Source: Tetradesmus obliquus (Eukaryota; Chlorophyta; Chlorophyceae; Sphaeropleales; Scenedesmaceae). Taken from it: 64,000 bases of DNA. The stretch spans positions 4,114,501-4,178,500 of the forward strand of contig CP126191.1 in the NCBI GenBank assembly GCA_030272155.1, in the 5' to 3' direction. The notes beneath the pieces were generated by a model. That model had not been told where the DNA came from, did no database searches, and saw nothing but the letters and a program-made list of their open reading frames with translations. Every line of letters starts with the position of its first letter. The first letter of the stretch is position 1. This document shows, one piece after another, positions 1 to 10,701 of this stretch. The translations under genes were made by a program, and so were the position numbers.

Positions 1-2901
1 GCCGCGCAGGGCAGTGCCACGCCTGCTGCTGTCAGCGTCTCGCCCATGTCCAGCAGCAGCGGGATGGACAGCTTGTTGCTGGCCTTCTTCTTCTCAAAGG
101 TCTGCAGCGGCAGCGGCAGGGGCGTTGGAGGTACGAAGGCAGCACAACACAGTCAGGAGCAGTCGTGCAGGAGCGGAGGAGCCAGCGCTCATGGCACGTG
201 TGCGGCATGCAAACGTGCGAGATTCGTCTGGGCACGGCAACATAACAGTCTGTGACTGGCCAGCGATGTATCACGCAGCCCTGAACGCACAGCGCACGCT
301 ACTCGCGGCAGCACTGCTGCAGCACAACTGTGCGACTCTGGAATACATGACAACATAACAGTCTCTGGCTGGTCAGCTGCTAGCCACATCACGCACAGCT
401 CAACGACAGCTACATCAGCAGCCAGCCAGCCCCGGCAGCGGGCCCACCTGCATGTCAAACACGAAGCGCTGCAGGGACAGGCACAGGTAGGGCGGCAGGC
501 TGCGCAGCTGCATCTGGCGCTCCGCGTCGCACTTGCAGCCGCAGTTCTCGCACAGATACTGGTTGTCGCCCACAAGCTCCTCAGGGGCCAGCGCAGACGC
601 CTGGGGTGCAGCGGGCAGGGGGGCGGGTACAGGCAGGGCCGTGCAGGCAGCACAGCACGGCAGACGTGTGAACACGGAGCCAAGCAGCGCGCGCTGGCTT
701 CAGTATACTCCACTGCCAAATCGAACCCAGCATCTGCACCAGAAGATGCAGACGAGGCCATGCTCACAACTCGCATGCAAGGGCAGTGTAGATGCTCCAC
801 ACACATTGTTACATCCTCATCCCGCGCCATGCAGCAACCCCAGCTGGCCGCAGCGCCCACACCACCAACCTGTTGCCAGCCCTCTGTCGACCACAGAAAA
901 TGACTATGTCTAAAACGTTGGTTTTCTACTCAACCAGCCGGCTCACCATGCTGTGCCGCAGGCTTGCCATGCCCTGCACCTGCAGCGGCAGCTCGTAGTA
1001 CTCCACCTTGCGCGCACTGCCAGCAGACTGCTGCCCGCAGCTGCGGCAGGTCGTCACGTAGCTGAAGTGGCCGCGGAACAGCGTCTGCACCACGCCCCGC
1101 ACCTCCTGCAAGGCAACCGCAGGGCGCACACGCATCACTCCAGCACATGCTAGCTGCAGAAGTCTAGGTGGTTCGTTGGACGTAGCGCAGTGCGCAAGTT
1201 GCAGCTGCGTGGAGTGCCTGCAAGAGCGGCTGCGCACATGCACATGTATAGCCACAGCAGTGGTGCCCCTTCAGTCCTGCTGTACACATACTGGCCGGGC
1301 ACGCCCACCTGCTGGGCTGACGAGGCAAAGGTGTGCTCCAGCTTCGTCAGCAGCAGCTTCAGGAACTCCTGGCCATCCTGCAGCAGTAGCAGCAGCAGCA
1401 ACGGCAGTGACAGCATACGAGTTGATTTCAGCATACAGCCCTGATGTGGCCCTCGCTTGCTGGCTGCTCATCTAATGCTCTGCTGATGCCGCCAGCTCTG
1501 GTGCTGCGGCTGTTGAAGCTGAAGCAGCCACTGACGCAACCAGCTGCATGCTGCTGTCCATTGGCGGTGACCATGCAGCTGATGCAGGCACTGCTGGCTC
1601 TGGTGCTGCCTGGATGGCAATGTTCTGAGTGTGCGGTAGCGCGTGCACTGCAGCCGTGACGCCTGCCTGCTGCTGTGCATGCAGCTGCTGCTGTATCCAT
1701 TGCTGTTGCAGCTGTTGCTGTCGCTTCAAGTCTGCCCGCTGTTGCGGCGGCAGCATCTGCTGCTGCTGCTGCTGCTAGTGTGCTGTATAGGCCTACTGCA
1801 TGCCTGTCCATGCTGCTGCCTGGCCCCAGCGCGCCCACCTGCTGAATGGCGTGGTTGAGCTGCAGGCTGTTTGCAAAGGGCTCAGGGTCCACATAGCGCC
1901 GCGGGCCAAAGTGCAGCTCAATGAACAGGTCCCTGCGGCAGGTGGGGGCAGCAGCACGGCTCGTGCTACAGTTTGGAATAAAAGGCAGCGGCCAAATCCG
2001 CACACCGCTGCTGCTGGAGGCCGCCCAGCAATGCAGAGCTGTTTTTACGGTCTGCCACTCTTCAACAAGTAGGGGAAGAAGCAGAGCTGCTGCCTCGAAG
2101 GTCCTGCAGCTGTGCAGCTGTTGCGTCCTTGCGCACTCATATGCAGCTGCATGCTGCTGCTGCTGCTGCTGTGTATTCTCACCGCAGCTGGCGAATCACG
2201 TCCTGCTCTGCTAGATGCGGCTCCAGCACATACAGCGCATGCCTGAACTCAGGGATGGCTTGCAGGAACTGCATGGCTGCGTTCACGTAACACGTGTTGC
2301 CCAGGTTGCGCAGGCCAGCAGGCACGTCTGGTGCCTGCATGGCGCATGGCAGCATGGCAGCATGGCATGAGGGAAGGGGGCTAGCGGGAGGCAGGGTTGG
2401 GAGCCAGCCCTGCTGTCAACAGCTAGAGCACTGACTGATGTTATGATTAGCAGAATAGCTGCTCTTTGTGACTTTATATGCCTAGAGTTGACAGCAAGTG
2501 CATGACATGGCATATGGAGACCTTGATAGGACACACCGACTGCTGCATGCTGTGTGAACTGTTGTTGTACTGCTGCAGCGCTGTGTCCTGCTCACCTGCC
2601 GCTTGTCGTCTGCTGGATCGTGGCCCAGCTGACCCAGAATCGGCTCCTTCTGCCACAGCCCTTTCTTTCTGAAGCTGCCCTCGGCAGGCATGAGGCCATG
2701 GAAGCACTCAGGGTTGTCCTTGCTGCCCTTGCCCTTGGTGCCGCATGCAGGCGGGCAAGGAGTTTGGCCCAGCTTGAAAACTTTCAGTAATGTCTCCCGA
2801 GGCAGCTGTTCATCGAGATCCAGCAGCTGCAGGGCGAGCCTGGCCTCATTGGCGTCCAGGCCCTCGCCCTGCTTGCCTTTGGCTTTCCTGCCCGGCGGCA
2901 T
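1..2901 (-). CDS. Ubiquitin carboxyl-terminal hydrolase, USP48/UBP26 type (5' part, partial)
   Basis: A cysteine protease that removes ubiquitin; plant UBP26 and animal USP48 act in the nucleus. Exons by hand: 2596-2901, 2183-2334, 1839-1932, 1309-1377, 947-1105, 448-600, and <1-101. All splice phases agree. The start ATG at 2901 begins a basic MPPGRKAKGK segment. Exon 1 carries the plant-type lead-in NPECFHGLMPAEGSFRKKG. Exon 2 holds the Cys box GLRNLGNTCYVN, with the catalytic Cys codon at 2290-2292. Exon 4 begins DGQEF, the conserved USP QQDAQEF block. Exon 5 has the zinc-binding knuckle CRSCG and exon 6 its partner pair CENCGCKC, ending in LQRFVFDM. The catalytic His box and the C-terminal ubiquitin-like part typical of this subfamily lie beyond the left edge. 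The subfamily is assigned by motif order; it could be another large plant UBP, but UBP26 fits best. Confidence 0.9.
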
Positions 2902-4224
2902 TTGCTGGCTGGTAAATCGCTGATTTAACTTTTTGTCATACTAGAGAGCTTCAGCAGCTCGGAGCTGTCACTGCGCCAATGCAGGAATGCAGATGGATAC
3001 GGAGGGTGAGTGAGTTGCAGTTTAAAACTGTACTGGCGTAGATGGCGTAGATCCTTCTCAAAATCACTTACTAGTTCAGCTTTAATTTAACCAGAGCAGC
3101 TGACTACTTAGTACTTGTACAACAGCAAGCACCATGCCTGCACCATAAACCCGGCCAGAGCAAGTGCAGCACAAGTGGCTACTGATTGTGCTGCCGCAGC
3201 CAAGCAGACCCCGGGACCGTTGGTGGATCAAATCATTACATTACATTACATCAAATCATTACATTACATTACATTACAAATCGACTTTGCTGGCCATTAT
3301 GACAAACTAGCCATACAAACCCTGCTCTTCCTATCACAGCCATTGTTACAGTGTCATCCGAACCCTAGCAAGTAACACGTTATGCAATCACAACATTGAA
3401 CAGCCCTGTTCAGCTGCGCAGCAGTACAGTAGAAAGCACATGCGCTCTGTATGTGCACGATCGCTTCAAACCAGCCAGCTGAGACCGGGAACATCACCAA
3501 ACTCGTCACCGTGCTATTGATGTAGGGAAAGCCTCAATGTGACGCCAGGTGTTGTGTGATGTCAACACATGGCGATAGCAACAAGCACCTGCAGCTGGAC
3601 ATACCCCCAACACAGCAGCACGCAGCAACCTGACATGCCGACAACCTCATGATCATTGGCTGAAAGCATGATTATGATGGTCCAACCCAAATTCCTGCAC
3701 TGGCCAAAGCGGACGGCAGATAACTCTGAGCAAAGACTAACACCAGCAACTCCCCTCAAACGCTGGACCGCGTAATGCTCTCATTGCAGTGAGTGCATTA
3801 TTCTGGGGATTCACATGCATGTCGTGACTCAGGCAGCTGTTGGACTAGCCAGCGCATCCGACGTCACAGCAAGCACCTGTGCTACAAGCGCATCCTGTCC
3901 GTCGTGTGCTGTCTGTACGCTGCAGGCAGACACAGATGGCATCTCAGCCTTGGGCAGCAACTTTGATGGACACAAAACATGCAACGCTGCGCACACAGCA
4001 CAGATGTGGCTCAGCTGAGCCATGCTACTTCAACAGGTCCATCCCACAGCTTACCCTTGCCCCCTGGCAAACGCACACAGAGTGCCATGCAGCAGAGCAT
4101 CAGCACAAACTGAATCAACACGTCACGCAGGGGGAAAACGTCCTGCTGGCCAGCACATAATGCGCCCCCATGCACATTGTGAACTAGCAGCCTTGCTCTT
4201 CTACACATGCACCAACTCACCATC
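2902..4224. other. Intergenic: USP promoter side and ACR 3' region
   Basis: No convincing gene. The right part is probably the 3' UTR of the minus-strand ACR gene and the left part the promoter of the USP gene. It contains an ATTAC microsatellite (see separate entry) and a further TTACA at 3346-3350, which reads TGTAA on the minus strand. Confidence 0.6.
3235..3277 (-). repeat. ATTAC microsatellite reading as tandem TGTAA poly(A) signals on the minus strand
   Basis: Two clusters (three, then four copies) of ATTACA separated by TCAAATC. On the minus strand each copy reads TGTAA, the chlorophyte polyadenylation signal. It lies about 950-990 nt downstream of the stop codon of the minus-strand ACR gene, so it could serve as its 3'-end signal. 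The function is inferred. Confidence 0.6.
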
Positions 4225-4662
4225 CTAGAATGACGGGTGGTTGTCGCTGTTATAGCTGGCACCTCTACTCGATCCGCCGCCACCCCCGCCACTCCCACCA
4301 CTGCCAGCTGCGGGTTGAGCCATCGTCAATACAGCATGCCGCGGCTTCCCCACCACACCAAACACGCCATGCTCCCCGAACGCATGATACCCTCTGCCAC
4401 TGCTGTCGCCGCCTGCCCCAGCAGCCATCCCAGCCTCCCCTGCAGGGTGCCTGGCGTGCGCCACATCGCTGGCTGCTGCTGCTGCAGCGGCTGTCGTGCC
4501 GCGCAGCTGCTGCTTGGCGGCGCGCAGGTTGACAAAGCTGAAGGCGAAGCGGCCGCGCGCGTCCAGGCTGCGCAGCACTGTGGCCACGCAGGCGTTGCCC
4601 AGGTCCAGCGGCGCCTCCACCAGCTCGCCACCAGCAGACTGGTGGCAGCAGGACGGCATCAT

Positions 4663-4694
<32 letters not shown>

Positions 4695-6427
4695 CCCTAT
4701 GCATGAGTGTGTTGCGACATGGGCGTCTCATGTGCAGGGCCGCGGCATCAGCAGGTTTCGGACAGGGCATGCCAGCTGGGGCAGCCAGCCGTGCCACGGC
4801 ATTGAACACCACTTGCTGCAAGCCACAAGCAACTTGCACAAGAGCGTCTCAGCTCAAGGCGTTGTGCCAAGCAGCGAGCGTCAACAGTGAAGCCTGGCGC
4901 CCCCACCCCCCACCTGGCAGGCCATCTGCACGTACTGCCTGCTAGGCAGCGAGCCATCACGATTGAGCAGGGAGAAGGTGTGGCTGGCACGCTCATACGC
5001 GCGCACCTTGCACCTGCAGCAGCGGCGTGACAGTACATGGTGTTGACAGAGGTATTGCAGTCAAACGTTGTTGACATGGAAGTTGCATCTGTTGCATGCA
5101 AGCAGGCATGCAAGAGGGTCTGCAGGCAATTGATGTTGGACCAGCAACACACTCTGCATCCACCATGGGCAGCCACACAAAGGTACTCTTTGTGTGTCCC
5201 AGACACCTTGAAAACCAGATGCATATCCTGCCACGACAAGGTCCCGCCCACACAGCTGCCAGGCCGCCACGGGCCTCCAGCACACACTATTTCTTTATCT
5301 CTCACCGCGTGATGGTCAGCGCGTGCCGCTTCATCGCGTTCACCAGGTCCTGTAGCACCACGTTGCTGCCGCTGAACACGTGCACGCGCAGCCCGGGAGG
5401 GAAGCGGCGCTGCACCGCGCTGACCAGCATGGCGCGCAGCACCGCGGCACGCCGCTCGTCCCACACGCACTCGCCGAAGCGCGGCCTGATGTAGAACAGC
5501 TGGTGCGCCCAGCCTGACGGCTCGCCGTCAACTGCAGCGCAGCGATCGGTTTGTGAAACAGGTCAGCAAGATGGTAAGGGAGCGGGGTGAGACAAGCCCC
5601 AGCATGCCTGCATGATACAGCATGACGCACTGGTAAGCTGACTCCTGGCGCGTGCGCGCGCCACAACAATAGGTGCGTGGCGGTTTGGCCACCTGTATTG
5701 CTGCGCTGCGTGTGGCTGACCGTACATGTGCACTCACTGGTGGCGTGGAAGATGTCGTAGCGCATGTCACACAGCGTGCACACCTGTGCAGTGACACCGG
5801 CCCACACACAAGCAGCACAGGCACACATTCAGTACGGTGCGCGCACCCTCGGCTCCAACTTCTTAGACTCCCGTCTTACTTCTCACATTCCCGCAAACGC
5901 GCATGTCTGCACTTGTCCCAACTACAAACATTGCAGCACGCAGCACAGCAACAGCGCTGCCTTCCCTGCAGCCCAGCACTGCTGGCAGCCGCGCGTGATC
6001 ACTATTCTCACCGTGTCGAAGAAGAGCTTGTTGCGGTCCCTGCAGCGGATGGTCACCAGCCAGTAGTTGAACAGGCTGCTGTGCTGGATCTGCACCTCTG
6101 GAGTGCCCAGCTCCCCGCTACCAACCCCGCCCGGCTGCTGCTGCTGCTGTGGGCTCAACGCACCACCGCCTCCTGCTGCTGCTGCAGCAATGGACCCCAG
6201 AGGTGCAGTTGCGGCTCCTGTCAGCCCCAGCACCCCTCTGGGGCTCAGCTGGCCAGCAGCAGCAGCAGCTGAAGCCAGCCGTCCAGGGCTAAAAGGCGTT
6301 GCAGCATGCCCCGAGGTGGCTGACACAGACCTGACGGCAATGGGGGCCAGGCCCGCACCAGCGGTGCCAGCCAGCCTGCCAGGCTTGCGGGCAGCAGGGC
6401 TAGTTGGAGCCGAGGCAGAAGAGTAGC

Positions 6428-6480
<53 letters not shown>

Positions 6481-9400
6481 GCTGGTGGGAGGGGTGAGGG
6501 GCTAGAGAGTGCACTGGGTGGCCGCGGGGGTAGCCCAGCTGCATGCGCATGGCTGGCAGCCCCACTAGTTGCAGCAGCAGCAGAGCTTGCGCTGCTGGCA
6601 GCTGACACTGCAGCAAGCAGGTCTGACTGAGGCTCAGTGACAGACCTGAATATGCCAGATCCCTTGTGCTGCTGTTGCTGCTGCTCTGCGCTGGAGCCGC
6701 TCCTGATGCTGCTGCTGCTAGCTGCTGCTCCTTGATCGGTGCGTCCACCTGCTGCTGCATCCCGCGCATCTGCTTGCTGCTCCTGCTGTTGCCGCACCGC
6801 AGGAAATGACGTCACGTGCGCCAGCTTCTGCGGCTGCAGCAGCGCTATCAGCTTGTCTACGCTGGCTTGCTGTGCAGCTGCTGCAGCGGTAGCAGCAGCA
6901 TCCCTTGCAGCCAGCCCACCATCCCTGCTGACTGGGCCTCCTGCAGGCAGCTGTGCATTCTCTGGCAGCACAGGCAGAGCAGCTGCCAAACCATCCGGCC
7001 CATCTAGAGAAGCTGCATTACTGCTAGGCATTGCAAGCCGCTCAGCTTCTATGGCTGCTGCTGCTGCAGCTTGCTGCGCGTCCTGCTGCCGCTGCTGCAT
7101 GTGCTGCTGCACAGCTACCTCTGTGCTGTTGTCCCTGTGTACAGGCTTGCCTGTTGGATCTACACTCCACTGAGGTGGCAACATGCGCCGCTGCCACTGC
7201 TGCCGTGGAGTTTTGGGAGTATGTGGCAGAGCCATTTGATCCGTGTCTGCATCTGCATCTACAGCTGCTGCCGCTGCTGCTGCAGCAGGGCTGCTGGTTG
7301 CGGTGTGTATGGGTGCCGGGAATGGCAGCGAGTGCTGGCGCTGCAGGCGTGACAGCTGCTTCCAGGCATGCACCTCGTCAGCCAGCAGCAATTGGTGCAG
7401 GCGGCGCTCATGGTGCACAGCACCCTCAACCTGCGGAGGACGGGAAGGCAGAACGTGGAACGGCCATGGCTGCAAGACACCAGTTGCTGCCTTCTACCTG
7501 CTGCTTCGGCTGCTGCTTGAGCAGCAGATTGTGTGGTAATGCGCCGCATGCGCATTGCGCGCTGCGCGGCAGCACATGATGTACAGGCTCGCGCAGACAT
7601 CCACACTTGATATGTTGCCGTAGCAGCAGCAGTGCCTTGGAGGCCACAGCCCTGGCGCCAGACAACAGAATAGGCAGCCCACAGCATACTCTGCAGCAGG
7701 TCCTGCCACCACAACAACGCCCAGGGTCTCACATGCGTGCAAAACTTCACATCGAGGGTCCAAAGCTCCACAGGCAGCACGCAAATCCCCAGATAAGCCA
7801 GATGGCAGGTGCAAGCCAGATGGCAGCTGTAAGCCAGATGGCAGCTGTAAGCCAGATGGCAGCTGTAAGCGCCACAGCGCAGGCCGCACCTGCTCCACAG
7901 ACACCGCTGCATCCCCCTGGCGCTCCACCAGCTGCAGCAGCAGCTGCCGCAGCCGGTGCAGCTTCACGCGGTCGCCCACTGGCGCGTTGCGCTCCGTGAC
8001 GCCGATCACAATGGCAGCACGACTGTGGAAGGTCCAGGCCTGCAGGTCGGCAGCCACAGCACAGATAGGCAGCAGCAGCAAGGCAGCAAGCAGGATGACT
8101 GGAACGCAAACATGGCCCAGCAGTGTCTTCAACAGCACATACTACGCCAAAGCCCATCCATCAAAACCTACATGGAGACAGGTGGTGAGCAGCACAAGCT
8201 CCTGGCGAGCGATAAGCTGATATGCATACGGCCATGCTCAAAGGCATGTGCATGCAGCCCCAGCAGCTGCTGCTGGACTGCACACACCGCCGCAACCAGT
8301 GCCACTCACTGCCGCGGTGCGTATCTCCAGCCCGTTGTGTGACAGCAGCTCGGTGATCTCAGCCAGCAGCCCGGGCGCCTCAGGCCCAGCAATTTGAAAC
8401 ACAGTGTGCACCTCGGCCGGCTCGCCTGCAGCAGCAGCAGCAGCAGGAGCAGTGTGCGCCAGTGTTTCAGCACGAGCAGGCAGTGCTGACGAGGTTGGCA
8501 GGTGGAAAACACAGGATTACTACGTTGGAATCTGGTTTTTGCATGTGCATTGCCAGGCAAAGGCCAGCAGCTCTGCACAGCCACAGCAAGCATGCAGAGG
8601 ACCTCATGCACATGCAGCGCAGCGTGCCCTGCTGCCGCCTGGGATGCAAGTGCAGCTGCAGCTGCGCTGCATTGCAGCAGCTGCTGCCCTCCTCACCGGT
8701 GTGCTCCGGCAGCGACAGCATGTTCTTGATGGCGTTGAGCTTCTTGGGATCGGTCACACGGCCACACGGTGTCTCAGACACATGGAACTCTGCAGCAGCC
8801 AAACAGGTGCTGCCAGTCAGGTGCAACCAGGGACCTCGTGTAGTGAGGTGGTCAAATATTAATAGGGGTTGGCAGCTGTGCGTTAGCATTTGCGTGTGCG
8901 TGCACAGCAGTGGCTTAGAGCCAAAGGCAGCCTCAGTTTATCAGTGTGCTTGCCATTTCTGGCAAAGCAATGCAGCAGCTGCTGGGCGCCTCTGCTCAAC
9001 TTGGGACTGCCACGACTGGGTGATGCTGTCCCACCACATGCAGGCAAGCTACACATTTGCGCATTGCCAGCAACAAGCACGCTCACCATCCACGAACCAA
9101 CCGCCATCGCTGCTGATGCGCGCTTGCTTCACACTCAACCCCAGCTCAGTCAGGCACTGCACCACCTGGCAGCAGCACCACCACCACCAGCAGCACAGCA
9201 GCAGGCACTTCAAGCCAGGTTTGGGTACCCCCAGGCAATGAGCACTGCGTGTGAAATATAGCGCATTGTCCGCTTTGCATGTTGGACAGTGTGTGCAACT
9301 TGCCACACATCAAGATATCATTGCAGCGCCACCTAGGCTGCCAGTGTACCCTGCCATGCAGCTGCAGCTGCCTGCCTCACCTCCACCAATGTGCCTGGCC

Positions 9401-9857
9401 GGTTTGCAGAGTCCACAATCAGCACCGTCTTATCCTGCAGGAACCCAAACCACACAGCCTCAGCTTTGCAGCATCGACGCAGTCCACAAAGCAGCAGCAG
9501 TAGCATGATAACCCCCTCTTCTGCAGGGTGTAGCTGCACCGCTGAATGCCGCAAATCCAGCAGGGCGCCAGCAGGGACGACCCACCTTGCATTGAGCACA
9601 CATTGCATGATTAGCCTGCACCAACATTACTGCACTGCTGCTCAGCCAGGGTGCTGGCCCACCTCATACAACTCGTTGTCTATTTTTACGTTTGGCGGCA
9701 GCAGGCGCGACACCAGTGTCTCATACTCCAGCAGGTCGCCTGCATCTGTCACTGCCAGCTGCTTGTTGGCAGCCAGTTCCATCTCCCTGTAGCGGTCCCA
9801 TGACTGCAGCTGCAGGCTAGACCGCGGGTGCTGCGAGGTAAAGAGTCGAGCGTGCAT
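4225..9857 (-). CDS. ACT-domain-repeat protein, plant ACR type
   Basis: Eleven exons: 9663-9857, 9381-9434, 9087-9165, 8697-8789, 8310-8425, 7890-8039, 6012-7430, 5738-5783, 5306-5531, 4914-5013, 4225-4638. They join in phase to 963 residues. ACR proteins are regulatory ACT-repeat proteins thought to sense amino acids or control uridylylation-like signalling; no enzyme domain is visible. ACT1 (about residues 66-140) has VLIVDSANRPGTLVEVVQ and ISSDGGWFVDEFHV. ACT2 (about 147-200) has FQIAGPEAPGLLAEITELL. The ACR signature VEGAVHHERRLHQLLLADE follows. ACT3 (about 680-740) begins LFNYWLVTIRCRDRNKLFFD. A weaker fourth ACT unit spans about 770-870. Between ACT2 and ACT3 lies an insertion of about 430 residues, rich in Ala, Ser, Pro and Gln, with a run of about 17 Gln; land-plant ACRs have only a short linker there. 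The start at 9857 is the first in-frame ATG; MELAAN, 26 codons in, is an alternative. Confidence 0.93.
6429..6479 (-). repeat. CTG/CAG microsatellite encoding poly-Gln in ACR exon 7
   Basis: Seventeen uninterrupted CTG units on the + strand, read as CAG on the coding strand. They produce the Gln run inside the ACT2-ACT3 insertion. Confidence 0.95.
7795..7866. repeat. 18-bp tandem repeat, four copies, in ACR intron 6
   Basis: Four head-to-tail copies of an 18-mer AAGCCAGATGGCAGSTGY at 7795, 7813, 7831 and 7849; the last three are identical. They lie within the intron between ACR exons 6 and 7, starting about 25 nt downstream of the donor site on the minus strand. Confidence 0.93.
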
Positions 9858-10701
9858 GCTGCTGCTGCTCTGCTGCTGCGCTGTTGTCTGTGCAGATCAG
9901 TTGCGCATCGCCTTCACTGCAGGTGCACACAGCAGGCCTATAGATGTGGTGTGTTCGGTGGGTGCAGTATGCCTGCGGTATGAGCACGTCCTTTTACTTG
10001 TGATGGGGCTGCGAGGAGGGTGGCTGTGGGTGCCTGGTGTCAAAGGCTTTGCCAGCAGTGCATTTGTGACTCGATACATAGGACAAGTGAAGACAGTAGC
10101 CCTGAACTACCCAGCACTAAGAGGGCTAGTAACCCCTGCTTTGCAAACACATCTGACACAGGTGCAACTGCACATCTCTGCTGCATTACGGGACGCTTGA
10201 ATGCGTGTGCACGGGCAGCTGAACGAGGCCTGTCTAGGTTTTCTCACCTTCGGCTACCCGATCCGGCTGCAAAAGAGGGAACTTTCAATCCGACACAATC
10301 AACCTGCGATCATATGAAATTGTAGCATAGTGCACACTCATGCGTGCTCAGATCCCTGATGCTTTTGAATGTGCTTGCGAACGAACCAGGCTGTTGCAGT
10401 TTTGAAGCACCAAACCATGCGAAGAATTGCAGGACATTTTTACGAGAGTGGATCACCTCGCAAAAGCACCTGAGACAAGTGTAGTGTCACAGCTGACACT
10501 GACAAGTGTGAGTGTGACCTGCGCCTGCTCACACGTGGACCATGTACACATGGCCGTGATTGCGTGTCAGCTTGGTCCTCTACACAGCAGCTGCTTGACA
10601 GCACCTCACGGTGGGATCAGCAGCGCTGCTGGCGGCCACCTCTCAACACCACCCCACCCAGCGCTGCAGTACAGCTGTACACAGTGGCTAGGGTTTGGCG
10701 G
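9858..10701. other. Intergenic: ACR promoter side and IFT139 3' region
   Basis: No gene seen. I found no TTACA (TGTAA on the minus strand) here, so the poly(A) signal of IFT139 is not obvious. Confidence 0.6.
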
